A stretch of 64,000 bases of DNA from Protula sp. h YS-2021 (taxonomy: Eukaryota; Annelida; Polychaeta; Sabellida; Serpulidae): positions 15,110,156 to 15,174,155 of the forward strand of contig OX457033.1 of the NCBI GenBank assembly GCA_949752745.1, given 5' to 3'. A program made the position numbers and the translations under genes. This document shows, in pieces, positions 1 to 21,170 of the stretch (positions are counted from its first letter, which is position 1; every line of letters starts with the position of its first letter). Under the pieces are notes generated by a model, which was not told where the DNA came from, did no database searches, and was given only the letters and a program-made list of their open reading frames with translations.

Positions 1-5
1 TTCAG

Positions 6-7290
<7,285 letters not shown>

Positions 7291-9623
7291 ATAATGAACA
7301 CATTTGTGCGGGCTTAGAATACATAAACGATTTTTTTCTTTCCTTTTTCAACAATGGTTGAAAACTGCCAAGTACAATATCAAACTTGAAACGAAATATT
7401 TGAAGGTACACATGAGAATGTATATAGCTTCTTCTCTGACTAATTAGTGTCAGACTCTATCCTTACTATATATTCTTTTAGTGATCACTTATATTTCGAA
7501 AGACATCATTTAAAAATGAATATTTAATATCACACATAAAGACTATGTACAGCTCATTTATCAGGTAATATAATAATGAATTTAAATATTGTGTCTGTTA
7601 CAGTTATATACTTACTTTTTAATTTCGAGTGACTAGTTTAAGTTTCGACTTATACAATTTAAACAGGGACCTATGTTGTTGTTTCCTAACCTAATAAAAC
7701 TGTAATAAAACTAAAAACAAACACGCCTATTGTTATTTTTTGAAAAACGCATGAAAACTAACCAGTTTTATTTATTTATCGTTGCAAGGCTTTTAAAGCT
7801 TAGTGACCAACTGACATTATACACTTTTAAACTTTCAGTTAACTAATATATTGTCAAAACGATTGAGATTATATTCACTTTGATTTTGCTTTCAATAAGT
7901 TCTTTTTAAAAACAAAAATCTTGTATACAGGAACCATTACGGGAAAAAATATGTTTTTTCAATGCATGTAAGAACATAAAGTAAGATTTCTCGGGTTAAG
8001 CGCGTCAGAAATTTTTGTCATTTTGACAAAGTCCAATACATAGAATTAAAAACCTTGTTATTTTTTCTGACACTTTCCATTACCATACCGGTTACTTGTA
8101 GCGTTCAACAACGGAAACTCAATCAGTTTGTTTCTAAAATTGTCATTGTTCAAAATATACTTTACATAAAAATGTCTTTAATAACATGGAAACGATTTAA
8201 ATCTTGGAGAAAGAATATTTAGTCAGCTTTTAAAAACAGACGGTATGAAAAATCAGAGACATTAAAAGACGAATCATACTGAAAGACAAGTGAGCAATAG
8301 GCACCATATAAACGAGAAAGAATCGATATTTAACGCAGATGCACAATCTGTATACCCTGTTCATCACACCTCATGTTCAAAATTTGAGGGTTATTTGCAA
8401 GTCGGCTTTGGAGTGCACCAATGTATTCCCCAGTCCTGAGCTGGATGCTGTACGGCATAGACGGAATAGCAAAATACAAATACAAAATACAAATCAGACC
8501 AGAATAATCTAGCGGTTAGAGTTTTGATATTATTGCAAAAATTCTGAGAATAAGTGGCATCAGCAAGTTCAACAAACCTTCATATGCAAGGCGTAGTGGG
8601 TTTGATCAGGAGGGAGACTAACGGCGCATGGGCTTTTGATACACCTCAATGTTCATTTAATGGGTTATACTGTACATTTCACTCAAGCAATTACAAATGG
8701 ATTTCAGCATGAATGAAACATCCAAATGTGTCGATGAATCTTGTAAGTTTGTGTCAATATCACGCAATGTAATTACAATACATGTCAAAGAAAATGCTCC
8801 ATGCATCAAACGCGCATTTCTATAGATTATAAGCATTATTTCTCTTGTGCAAAAAACCGGCAATCTTTCTCATTTCGTTTAATGTGTAAATTCATAAAAG
8901 CATCTTTATCACATCTTACAAACCTCCCTATTGTTCTTTTATAATAAAGAACTTACTACTTGTAAACATTACACGTATTAACAAAACCAGAATCAGAGAA
9001 ATAGCTGCTAAATACACGTAACAGATTAATTATTTTTTATATGACACCGGTTTTGGTTTATGCTCATTTCAATTACTTATATTACATATTGTTAGCCTAA
9101 TTGATACAATTATGATAAATGGCATTGAAATCATTTCTTATTTTATGCTTGAAAATTTGACTTATCACTAGACAAAAATATTCCCAAGCATTTTCATAAA
9201 AAAGAAATTTCTGAGATTAAATGTTGTCATACGCATATAAATACTAAATCAAAAACTAGAAAATGTTTCTTGATTAAATCATGTCTGCTTTTTTAATGTG
9301 TATGATTGTAGAAATATAGGTGACCTATACGTTTATACTACAATTCGTAAATGAGTACATACAACGAATTTCCATAGCAAATAGTTGGGAAAAGTCATGA
9401 TTTTAATTCGCATATAAAGCACAGATAAATTCTTGTGTCGCCTTTTAATTAATTCGAATTAATTGTCGCATTTCATTGATGGTGTCTGTTCTGAATTTAA
9501 ATTAATCTTAACTCAATGAATCTTCACTTAATAAATCCTCACTGATTGAGCCTTTATCAAAGAGTTCAGAAAGGCCTTTATATTTAAAAGGACCTCTTAG
9601 CCTATAGAAATGTTCAGCAGTGT
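7291..9623. other. Convergent intergenic region between the two CCP-receptor copies
   Basis: 3' ends of the two genes face each other. An AATAAA at 7693 could end the plus-strand gene. A stretch near 8505-8600 has a weak tRNA-like A-box and B-box arrangement but is too degenerate to call. I see no coding gene. Confidence 0.6.
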
Positions 9624-10479
9624 CTAGATCTTTCTACTGAGTCCTAAATTCTTCGCTAAGAAATATAAATTTTTAGCAATTAAGATTGCCAGACCCAAGA
9701 GAAATGCAGCTCCAAGTAAAACCAACATCATATATGCATAAACGAATCCATATCTTGCTTCAGTTATGGTGACTCTCTTCCAAAATTTAACTTTTGCTGC
9801 CTCTGAAATGCAGTTATAACACACGTAATTAAAAAAACACAACACTTTTTATGATCGAAATAGAAAAGGTTAAAAGCATTGCAGAGGCTTATACTTTTCA
9901 CAGACACTTTACTCTATATCAATATGCTCTATAAAAATAAATAACACGACCAGCAATGAAATTGAAAGACTCTTCATATTTTGTTGCTCCATTTATATAT
10001 TTTCCTCATACAGAAAGTTTTAACCTCGTATGTAGTTTACTATTTTCGGGGTTCGCTGTCTATTTGCAGAACAAATTGATACTCTATGAGAAAGTCTGTC
10101 CGGAAAGTAGCGGTTTTCTTCGCTTTCGCATAAAACCGCAGTAGAGCAAATGGTGTCAGTTGTATTTATGATCATTCCGTTCCACGGAAGACGGCTGCAT
10201 CTTCGCACGAATCCATATCTTCAAGACCCTAAGCGTAGTTCGAGAAAACTAAAAGCGGACACGTACTATCTGCGAAATCTCCAAGACCTTGCCAAATGCC
10301 ATTTGAATCACACCACACTTCTTTCTTAACGGTTCCATCGATGAATCTGTAGCCTGTGTGTGAGCTGAGAACAAACTGACTGCCAACAGTGAAATGCATT
10401 CTACTGGGCGCAATTGTATCATTGATACTTGTACCTGTGGTAACGCTCCACAGAACACAAAGTTTTCTGTAAAAAGATA

Positions 10480-10890
10480 ATTGAATTCTAGTTTGGCACG
10501 AAAATAATTCCTTTTGCATTGCTGTATAACTGTATACATAAATTTTATAATGCCTCATGCTCAATTTAATTCGTATATTTTTGGAAGATTTCTTTAGATC
10601 ACAACCATTGGCGTATTTTTGATAAATATATATTTTATGGACATTTTTAACTCAGATTACTCTAAAGTACCTTCAAAATTAAGTTGAATTCTAGTTTGGC
10701 ACTAGAAAAGATCCTTTCTCATTGATGTATAACTGTATACATAAGTGTTTATAATGCCTCAGGCTCAATTTAATTCGTATATTTTTGGGATATTTCTCCA
10801 GATCACAACCATTTGCGTAATTTTAATAAATCTATATTTTGTGGACATTTTTATTGTAGATAATTCAAAAGGACCTTTGAAATTAAATTT
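10480..10890. repeat. Tandem duplication, period about 203 bases
   Basis: The block starting TTGAATTCTAGTTTGGCAC near 10482 recurs near 10685 with about 85% similarity by eye, including the shared CTGTATAACTGTATACATAA and TTTAATTCGTATATTTTTGG motifs. It lies in the intron between the CCP5-like and CCP6-like pieces and slightly overlaps the latter. Confidence 0.85.
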
Positions 10891-12884
10891 TAAATGTGAC
10901 AATTGGTGGTTTTGGTATGAATTTTCAAAATAAAAAATTTGATATCTGACCTAAACATGGATCGATACCGTCACTCCACCTTCCATCGATACAGTGAATA
11001 ACTTTTGCGGTATATCCACTTTTTAATATGTACCCACGATTACACGTGTAAACAGCAACTTGTTGTTGATGCAACTTGAAGTTTTGTGTTTTTAGCCAAC
11101 AAGGGAGGCTCAAACTATTGTCTATAATTTTACAAGTATTATAATTGCAATTGTGATTCCTAGCTTATTGAATTTTGAAAACGAATTTTTACAAATGTCA
11201 AATAATAAATTTACTTAGGAAATATTTCGTTAAACTTAGGTTTTTCATTATGTGCCAAGACTTTGCAACATTATATAACATTGAATTTGAAACTTATAAT
11301 GTAGCTGTTTGTTTAATTAGCAAATCTTTGTTTGTGTAGTACCGATTTTATAATTTTACTCACTATAGCAATCAGTTGGGCTGGACCATGTGCCATAATC
11401 ACGACACGTTGAAAAAACAAAAGTCAGTCACCTGTAACTACGAGAACCTTGTGGGCATACCTTGCGCAAAACATCTCCGATGTCGTACAGCTTATTATCA
11501 AAGGTGCATTTGCCTTTAAAAAGCAAAGAACTGTTTTACGTTTAAATTGCGAAGTCGCCCTTAAGACACCGGATACTCGTAACTGCCTGAATTCGTCTTA
11601 GTTTTTGTCGTGCTTTTTGAAGAATGTTGTCTTTCTTAAATACAATTTCGATGTTACCGAGTATTTATTCCTTCAAAATATGAACACCGTTTCATTCAAT
11701 CCAAAACACGATCATTTAAATATTATCGAATATAAATAAGACGACATGGCTTCATCAGATTAGAAGTATGTGAACGGAAACAAATAATGACAAGATTTGA
11801 AATTATTATATTATTAAGAAGCTTTAAGATTTACAAAATGCTCTGTCTCTAACCGTTTTGGACATACTGGTCAACAGCCAGTTTTTACAGAGACTGCGAC
11901 CAAGAAACTCAAGTCCACTGAGGTACCTCTTATGTACTGTTCTTAAGACTCAAAGTAATTGTGCTCAAAGTCGCTCTATCTCTAACCGTTTTTGAAATAA
12001 TGGTTAACTTTGAGTTTTTGTCCTTGCGGCTTTAAAGCGACCTTAAGATTATCTCTAAGGCTCCAAATACGAAGCTTCGCTGACTCAATCACTAGAAGAA
12101 GTTTTCTAGAAACCATTTTGTAGAAAAGACAAATTGGACCTCAATTTGACCTTGAGCTGGACCGCTAAGGTCAGAACATTTTGGGGATTTAATTGGATCC
12201 TGCTATTCTCTACACGTGTGCCAAATTGTGTCTTCACTCGTCGAATACTGTAGGAGAAGTTTTTTGAAAGCCATCCAATGGAAAAGTGACAAGAGAAAAG
12301 GGAAGAAACTTCCAGAAAAACTACAGTCTTGTTCCCACTAGCAAACAGAGTTTACAAGTGGAGTGCATTCCCCGTCCATGGACAAATTTTTACAATTGTA
12401 TATTAATTTAGTTTGGTTGAAATGTATTCAACACATTTTACCTAGTTACACCCTATAAAAAGAAAAATATATATACACAGTTTTCAAAAAAGCGTCGATT
12501 CAGAAAAAATTAGATTTAAAGCTTTGACCTGCCTTGTGGCCTAATATCTAGAATTTCTGGAATAACTAATCTATCTGATTCGTTCTGATCGTTCTGATTC
12601 AACGGCATTGTATTTTCTAATACTGATACCCTGGAGCTTTCATTTGCCTCAACTTGACTTGACCGTAGGTTTTGTTAAGTGTTTCATCAAATCAAGTGTT
12701 GAGTTAGGGCTGCCAGTGGTAGACGAATTTGTTCCTTCTGTTGAACAAATTCAGGTATTACATCAAAGCCAAGACCTACTGCTGTTGACAAAAGGTAGTG
12801 ATCAGTCACTGGGTGTGCTTGGGGTGGAACTGACTGAGTAGTTACTGGTGTACAGACCTTGTCGGATGCTTTGAGTCCGTGATA

Positions 12885-13180
12885 TTATGTTGATGTTGGA
12901 GCTACAACAGCTGCTGCAGTAAGCATTTCAATTATAGTGTATTCTTTTGTGTTATATATCTGAGGTGAGTGATATTCTGTAGATGATGGTGACGCAACGA
13001 TTGTTGTTGTTTCAGTCGTTGAGGGTTCTTTTGCCACAGATTTCTGAAGTGGGTGATATTCCGTTGATTCTGACTCCACAACAGCTGTTGGTGTGGTCAT
13101 TTCAATTGCTGAGGGTTCAGTTACATCAGGTTTCACAAGTGTGTGATATACCGTTGATACTGATGTCAAAAACGTTGCTG
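12885..13180 (-). pseudogene. Mucin-like stalk exon with about 29-residue repeats
   Basis: Three imperfect repeats begin STVYH, STEYHP and STEYHS, each followed by a Thr/Ser/Val-rich segment. The exon is open throughout and begins after a TTTTTACAG acceptor. It sits between the lectin domain and the CCP exons, where a stalk would be expected. Confidence 0.65.
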
Positions 13181-13485
13181 CTGTAAAAAGTGTCAATCAA
13201 TATTTTTGTAAATTGAAAATTTGTATTAACAAGAAGGTATCTGTAACAGAAATTATTTATTTTATTTTTGGCATTGTTTTGTTTTTATTCTTTATACATC
13301 AGAAAGTTCGGTTAGATTTGAATGGCATAAACGCAATATGGCGATGTAGCCAGTTCTCAAAAAGAGTAATTAAAACTGTTCTCATGCTTAGCAGAAGGTG
13401 CTATGAATTATAAATTCTGTAAGCCAAATAATACAAACAGAAAATTACAGTTTGTACCTGCATTGCTACTTTCGAAGAAACTTAC

Positions 13486-13750
13486 CCTTTTTGGATACAA
13501 ATCCATACGAACTATACACTAATGCTCACGCCATGTCCAGAAGACTGGATAAGTAGGCCAGAGTCTAGCGCATCCACCACAGTTATTTGGTTCGTCATTT
13601 TCCCATCTATCTACAATTAGGTTGCTATTGGCAACCATGGGCGTGTTATCTTGCCATTGCCACATCAAACGCTTGCAATGGAGATTTTCACAGCCACTTG
13701 GCCAGTTATTGTCAGTGCGATCGATATAAAGGTCAATCCAATATTCCAAC
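13486..13750 (-). pseudogene. Second C-type lectin domain exon, frameshifted
   Basis: It has the CTLD core, including an EPN motif (NDEPNN), which in intact family members usually goes with mannose-type, calcium-dependent sugar binding, followed by CGGCARLWP. After VFW the frame runs to a stop. One base over, the sequence resembles the usual C-terminal strand but has a TGA and a Ser where the last Cys is expected. It ends at a good donor, AAAAGG/GTAAGT, in the phase the next exon needs. This placement makes decay more likely than an alternative exon end. Confidence 0.72.
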
Positions 13751-14016
13751 CTTGGTAAACTGTAACTGACACATGTTTATACACAAGCCATAAACTGGCA
13801 TTATTTTTCTTTAATAAGCACAGGTTTGCAGCATTTGATATCAGTCTTTTGGTATATGTCCCATATCCAACGCACACTGTTTGATACATCTACACGAATT
13901 CAGAAAAACTTACTTATATGTTTAAAACTGGAAGACATTCAATCGACAATTGTTACAAAGTATCCTAATTTGAAATATAAAAGGAAAATAAATGCAATGT
14001 TGGATTAGACATTTAC

Positions 14017-14209
14017 CTGTTTAGAATGCCTACAATAAAATCATGTGCACCATTAGCAGAGATGCTGACCAAGTCAGCTCCAGCATTTCTACAATATTTG
14101 GTTGCTTCAGCGTAAGTATATTCTTCTCTGTTTGCTATAAAGTATTTATATCCCTCATAATAGTGCCAAGAGTTATCATCAAAAAGAAGTGCTTGCACAT
14201 CTATGGTAC
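14017..14209 (-). pseudogene. First C-type lectin domain exon of the decayed receptor
   Basis: Translates to a typical CTLD start: a WHYYEGYKYF-like opening, then TYAEATKYCRNAGADLVSIS, the helix and first conserved Cys. The acceptor is TCATCTTCAG and the donor AACAG/GTAAAT (phase 2). This exon itself is intact. The next CTLD exon continues in phase with RLEYWIDLYIDR. Confidence 0.8.
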
Positions 14210-17200
14210 CTGAAGATGACACACACAAAAATACTTTCACAGCAGTTCTCACGTTGTATACATTTCAAATATCTATCGATTTCAAAGAAGCATATGTACA
14301 CCTTTATCATTTATGATTTCAATCGAAACGACAGATGTTTCAATCTTTCATAAAGGATATGTTTGTGTAATGGAATTCAATTTTAACAGAATTTTAAATT
14401 TTAGATATTCTTATAACACCATAGGTAGTTGGATGTTGTAAACATTAACCTACATTTACCAAATAGTTACTTCTCTTGCATTGATTGCAGAGATTATTAT
14501 AAAAAAATTTAATAAACGCCAAGTAGTTTTTAATAGAATTCGATTGTATGTTAAATGTATAAAAAACCAATTATTGTCATAGTAGTTATATAAACATGTT
14601 TCTCCAAAATGTATTTTTAAAAAGAAACTTGCTTTCTTCTAAACATAATTCAATTAATAAATTTAATTCAAATAACTCTACACAAATATATTTACCTGAA
14701 ATTGGATTGATCATATAAATAAAAAACAAACTAAATAATCCCTTAATTTGAACGGAAGCACGAATTAACTAATTAATTCCTTTCATTAATAACTTTAACT
14801 TCTAATAAAACACTTCAAAAGAAGCAAAAGATATTTCCAACAACGTTTTTGAAGCTGTACTATTCGAAATATACTCCATATAACAGCCTTTTGTATCGCA
14901 ACTACAACATCAGGCACCTTTTTGTGGTATCTGACGCAATTGCAGCTAAAATTCCTCCCTCTTATATCCAATTATCTGCGTTGTTGTAACTATAAGAAAT
15001 ATTCTGATCTTTTGTAATAGAAACCAAATGTAAAATTACATGACATAAATTATGCAAAAAGTGTATTTTAGAAAAAGTAACAACACTTTGGGGCTGAAAT
15101 AATAGTTCGTATATAGTTGCAATATTTTAGCTATTTTCTAATAAATAACAATTCCAGACAATTAAAATCTGAATTTTCAATAAATTACGACCGAAGACAA
15201 GATAAAACCCGAGGTGAAACGGTGCAGGTTGGCCACAAGTAATAATTATCCACAAGATTGGGAAATCAGATTTCAAATAGACGATTCGTAATATGGTCAG
15301 AAAATATAATAATTTTGTATTTTTAGAACAGTACTCAACAATAAACCTAGCAATAAATATTAATTATGCACTTAATGTCTCAAGAGACCAGTGAATTATT
15401 CATCTCATAATGGTGATTACGAAATGACTTGAAGAAATGAATGAAGAAAAGAAATACTACAAATATTCATTCAACAGTCATTCAAGAACAATGGGCTTTG
15501 TGTTGCATTTTATTATTATACAACTGCATAAAAATTTCATACACTCACTATTAGTACAAATAATGTCCCTTTTTATTGGAGAAATGAATAATTAAAAAGA
15601 TTGCACTTTATCCTCCTTGTTTAATCACTTATTTTCTCTTTGATGTAATTTTCCCTTCATTTTATCGGATCTTTTGTTATCCGTACATGAAATATTTCAA
15701 AAATAAGCTATAACAGCTGAAAACAAAATGGCATTCCCTTTTAAAACTAACAAGGCTTTATGCTTTTAAATTAATTAACCTTTGTTTACATGTAAGGCCT
15801 TAGCATATTTCTTTTCTACAAACTACGAATGTCATTCTCGTGTTCTTTTTTGTTTATAAAAAATGTATACACACATTTAGGTTAGTTTCAAAGCTTGATT
15901 AAGATGACTGAGTGCAAAATATTTATCATTGCTTTTTTCCAAATGTATTGAATCACTACGGGCTATACCACAGTCACTTGACAAAATTATTCAGAAAACA
16001 GTCTTTGTAAAAAGTACACGAAACGACTCAAATTTGCAATTGTGTTTCATTGATACGTCAAGAAAATCAAGGCATTTTAGAACAATTTATGAAACTCGTG
16101 TACCACTGCCTTTCTCATCTGTGACTTAATCTTTAATCTTAAAAACATGTAAAAGGAAGGTGTTTCGTTAACAAACGTTTAAAATAATTGATTACATATC
16201 ACGTCACAAAAATATCAGACTTTAATATGATATTTTAGTGTTAGTATTTACATATATTACCTTAATAAAGTCAGCACTCGTAACCATAATGCTTGGGTGA
16301 TTTTACAGATCCACCGAATGCGTAAAATATATAAGTTTCATGTATTGCTACTTTAGAGGAATATTTAAGCAAATTTTGATAAGATTGAACATTTGTAAAT
16401 AATTAGCTAAAAATGGCCACTATACGTAGGATCTTTCAGTGTTTTCATTTTGACCCTTATTTATAATGGTAATCTCTTGTAATGATTTTTCTGGTACAGT
16501 TCTGGGAGGCTAGCGCGCTTTCGTAATGTCAGTTGACATAGTTTGTTTCTGTCTTTGATAAATTTTTGTCCCAATACTCCTGCCTTACGGATGATTTTTG
16601 CACGCGGCGCTTTGTGTCTTGCACATCACAAATGGTCATTTTCACGCTGGTCAGCAAAGGTGCAAATCTTCAGTCCGGCACAATCGGTGAGATGTTATTT
16701 TCTTTGTGTAATATTTATTGAGTTAAATTATTGCTGAAATCCTTGTAAATGTTCTGTGGAAGAAGCTCAATGTTGAAGAATTATTCGTTGCTCTTGCTCA
16801 CGGCGATTTGTAATGACATGCCGTGTTAGATTCTATAATCCTTCTGAGAGTAATTTGTGGCGGTGTGCCGGTGTCAGTAATGGCATGCCCGTGTTAGATT
16901 CTGTAATAGCATGCCATTGGGCAACTTGTGCAAAACTGTATTTCTTTTTTATTAGTCTACGTGACATTGGCAGACGATGAAATAAAGTGACGCACATAAA
17001 CTTTTCATCGTCCCGGTCATAATCATTTCTTTGGTTTTTGCGAGAGATTGTTGGCACTCTGGAGATCATTTCCATTTCTTACCCCAATGTAATAGCTAAT
17101 GTAAAACAGAGTGCATAGCCTTGTATGATAGTTTATCAACCCAGCTGCTGGGCCCAGAAACACGGTTCGAGTGCTTCAACAGCTGTCTTGATCTTTTGGT

Positions 17201-18300
17201 CTGTTTTCTGTTTTAATCAACTGTGTTGGGGCAAAATACGTTACAGTCTTAAAGGTATTCAAAATGCTTGTGATTCACTCTCAAGTCCTATTGATATAAG
17301 TATTGTAAAACAAACCACATTTTGTAAAAGGTTCATCACCGTGACATCAGTTAATCACCATATCATTAATAAAACTCTGTATATTGTCTATTTCTATCCA
17401 TGCATATTCAACAGCTCTTTGCCAAATGGCGGAAACTGGTGCAAACTTGAATATACCTCGCGGGATATATGGCTTCAGAACTATCTTCGTCTTTCGCTAT
17501 CACAACTTTCTGAAATGCCTGACGTATTCCTTTGTCGACTTCGTAGATAAAGCTGATCCACTGTCCAGTTGCATGCAAAGTTTTAAACTTTTTTAAACAT
17601 TACGATTTTTAAAATTTGAACTTGGACATGTAAGTCTAACCCTTAACTCTTTCGGATTTTGGTGTCGTTTTCTTTGATTTGTACTGTCGCTTGACTTTAT
17701 GTCATAGTTGTGGTACACCTGGTGGCATATAGATCACTTCCGACCCATTGAATCCATATAGTTAAGTTGGGACGAGGAGAAGGAGGAGAACTAGTTGAAT
17801 AGTAATAAGTTACGACTTACTTGATAAGAGTTGATGTGTTGTTGTGTGTAAGTGGTATGCTATGTTTTATAGCATATCATGTTTGTTTTGTTTATCCTTT
17901 TTTTCTTGCTTCTTTGATTTTTTGTTGTCATGACGAAATATTGCTCACGCAAACAGTACACACAGATAGGTTTTCCTTATTAGCATGCTATATAAGGTAA
18001 CTTCCACCTCCTCACTCCCCATAAGCCATTGTCATATATGTAACGGCTGTCAAGCATGGAATAGGGATTTGTTTTGACACCTAGTAGATAAGAACATGAT
18101 CTATTTGAGTGCACAAACAAACACTGCATGCTGAGAGGGACCTTGTCAAAGTAAGCTTGCTCCATTTTTCTGCTATGTCATATCAGTATTCGGAGTAGGG
18201 GCAAGAATGTTGATAGCGATGCAAAACCAGTTTTTCCGGGTCATTCAGAACAGCAGTAATGTTTAACTTAGTTACTACATTTTCCCTTTTCAGACCGTAG
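14210..18300. other. Gene-poor AT-rich region
   Basis: No recognisable exon upstream of the lectin exon at 14209. A short local duplication (GTGTTAGATTCTRTAAT) occurs at about 16821-16910. An open frame of 141 codons at 17125-17550 has no recognised motif and may belong to Polinton debris. No RNA gene seen. Confidence 0.5.
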
Positions 18301-18559
18301 TATTCATTAGGTCTTAAAAGCCAATGGCTTTCGTGTGCATGAGTGTAACAACTATTTTGGACTGAATTTTAAATCCTCATACGTTAAAGCATGCCAACGT
18401 AGATAAGCATTGTGTTAACTGTGGAAAAACGTTTACTGATGATGAAATTTTTTACCCCATAAACAAAAACACACGAACAGTGGTGAAGAGGCCGATTTAT
18501 AATGACAACTTTATGCCCGCCATAAAACGCTGAAACTCACTCCTAAAAAGCTCTATAAC

Positions 18560-21170
18560 TTGACGAAAATCAACACCATAAAACAGCAGGTAAGGTCAGC
18601 ATTAAGAATTGAGAAGTGCAAAGTGAAAGACTTCCTCGAGGCATTGAAAAACCTATTCAAATCACTCATGGAAGAGGCTACCAAATATGCAGATGACAGC
18701 GATCTTATTCGCTTTTCTGAACAAAAATCAGATTTTTCAATACAGTTACCTGCAATGAAAAACATTCATAGCTTACTGTTGAATGGAATGCTTTCTGAGC
18801 GAGACAGAAAGCGTACTGCAGCCTTTTGAACAGTTTGTCCTTGATGGGAATTTTGAAATCGACATTGTTCATGCAAAACTACCAAGTGGAAGAGGACGTG
18901 TGATGCCTGATATAGGTTTACAGACACTCTTACATGACAAAAATTCATTTTGAGAATCAGAAATAAAGACATTTGTTGCAACCGAGCAATTAAGCTGTTA
19001 ATTAAGCAAAAACTGGTAAACACCCAGCGTATAATAGCGTTCGACAAGGAAAATTTACTCAAAAGGAGTTAGCTGAAGATCAGAACTGTAAAGCAAAAGA
19101 CCCTTTGCATATTGCAGGACTGACAAAATTAAGTGGTGACGGTTCTCAAATCATTATTATATCACTTCATTTCAACAGCAGTAAAGAAGATATAACTATA
19201 CCGTTACGAAGATCATTATGACAATATAACGACCATGCAGGCTTTATTGTAATACTGTCAAAAGGGGTATAGCAATAAAGAAAACCAAATTACATTGATG
19301 TATGTAGTCGATACCGTAAAATTCATTCAGGGCGAATTATTATGCAACTTTTTCTGTAAAGGCGAAGACTGTTTCAATCTCATAAAATTACCACAAAAAG
19401 TAGAAATCAATGATGCAAAACCTTTTACTGTTGCAACAATTGCGGCGAAACAGTTCATACGGAATTGCACAGGAAAGAACACGTTTCCAGAGGGATAAAA
19501 TATAAAGCCTGTTGGGACTTTTCCACCCGATCACTGTATGAAGAAGTGCTGATTGAAGAAAATAAAAGACAAAGGTAAGGGTCAAATTGATACATTCCTT
19601 GTTTGTTATTTTTGAATGTACACTAGAAGAGCTCTTTCAAAACGGGAATGGTTACAAACATGGCTACAAGTCAGAGTATTGAACCATGTTACACAGGCCA
19701 GATTTTTGTGTTGTACAAAAATTTTGCTTGCTGTGTATGAATGGAGAGGTAAACATGTGGACCAAACGAAATGGGTTTTTCTGGTGGAAAAACAACTGAC
19801 CACTTTTGCAAGTGGCTGTTTTCAAAGCTCAATAAAGGTGTAACTGTCCTGTGTCACAATTTCAAGGGCTATGACTTTTATCCAATTGTTCAAGGCCAGG
19901 GCTATTGCTCTGAAGAAAAGCATTCATTGAAAGCAATAAAAGAGCTGCAACACGCCGAGCATTCAAGTGGTATTCAAAGGGGCTGAGCAAAGAATTGGAA
20001 AATTTAAATTAGATGGCTATCATAAAAGAAAAGATGGGCTGATGCCGAATTAAGATTTCTGTAGGATAATTTCCATGGCTGTTCAATGTGTTATGCTAGA
20101 ATGATAGACAATCCAGGAGATACTAAAACATCGAAAGAGCAGTATCAAGCCTTGAAAAACAAAAATACTTCCAAGAAAATGGGTTTCTGTACATTAACAA
20201 TTTGAATGTGATTGGTACAAAGAAGTGAAAGATGACCCAGCACAGATTCCATAAGATACACTGGTTGGAGGTTGAACGAGGCTTTCACTTATACAAGGAA
20301 GCAACTGCTGGCATATAAATCGATTACGTTGACTTAAAGTCTGGATATACCAGATAGCTCATACCCATAGAAAATTTTGAAAATTTTGATGGCAATGACA
20401 GCTAAGAAGCATAGCTACAGAGCACGTGAGGGTGTATCCTTTGGAATACCGAAACATCGAAAAAGCCACGGACGCCTGTCACATTCAAAGCTGATGTTAA
20501 ATAGTTTTGGGGTAAAACTTGGCCAGTGTTTTAATCTTACTCGGTTGGACTATTACAAAAACCCAGCACAATATTTTGGCTTTTTAACCAGCGAAAGGCA
20601 AATTTTTACAGATGTAAGTTTTGTAACTGACGACATAGATGAGTTGAGAGGAACTACATAGACCGGTTAGTTGAAACATCAACTGGAACAAATGTATCAA
20701 CCGATTATACGACTGTTCAAGCAAGATTAAAATTTTACATTTTCTTAGAAAAATTACGACGCGAATGTTGTATTGTGACACAGAATCTATTATTTGCATA
20801 ACAAAGGCTGGAGAAGAAAAGCTACCGATGAAGTAACACATTGAAAAATGACACACTTTGTCAGGTTTCCAAAAGGCTATGCCTATAAATTGAAAACAGA
20901 GTCAGAGATCTAAACTGTTACAAAACTCAACATTAAACTTTCAAAACGCTTTGGGCATTAATTTGGATAAAAATTAAAAAACTTGGAGGACCATCCATAG
21001 AAAGAATTCTTACAAGCATTACTACAATTGGAAGACAAAAAAAGACGAAGCATATCTGTAAAAATCACGAAACAAAGGAAACCAAACTTATGCTTGACAG
21101 CAGCATAATTGGTGACCATTACATCGCTCACCCATACGGATATTAGTATAAATTGCATCGAACACAAGCA
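18560..21170 (+). pseudogene. Broken DNA polymerase B (Polinton type)
   Basis: An N-terminal region (18560-18829) is open, then the frame shifts repeatedly. At 19852-19884 the exonuclease motif CHNFKGYDFYP is present, close to the family pattern HN-x-KGYD. Near 20470-20560 a frame reads NSFGVKLGQ. At 20777-20788 the palm motif appears as DTES, a variant of the usual DTDS that holds the catalytic metal. A CxxC-x-HxxxxH-like finger lies near 19440. At least six stops or shifts separate these, so no polymerase can be made. Confidence 0.75.

Larger units (their letters stand above)
9624..14209 (-). pseudogene. Decayed CTLD-mucin-CCP membrane receptor, paralogue of the gene at 6-7290
   Basis: Recognisable pieces in minus-strand order: C-type lectin exons 14017-14209 and 13486-13750, mucin-like stalk 12885-13180, CCP4-like about 11370-11518, CCP5-like about 10943-11110, CCP6-like about 10263-10530, CCP10-like about 10029-10208, and transmembrane exon 9624-9802. 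Decay is visible in several pieces. The second lectin exon has a frameshift after VFW and loses cysteines near its end. CCP4' has an in-frame TGA. CCP6' is frameshifted after its first Cys. CCP10' has lost two cysteines and its Trp, and lacks a good acceptor. CCP2, 3 and 7-9 equivalents are absent. The transmembrane exon is well preserved. Together these argue for a pseudogene, although a shorter transcript could still be made. Confidence 0.8.

Noticed and set aside
8505..8600. tRNA-like or SINE-like segment (TAGCGGTTAGAG, GTTCAAC)
   Set aside because: Only loose A-box and B-box resemblance; no stem pairing.
17125..17550. 141-codon frame as a Polinton capsid gene
   Set aside because: No motif supports it on either strand, and the neighbouring frames are equally open.
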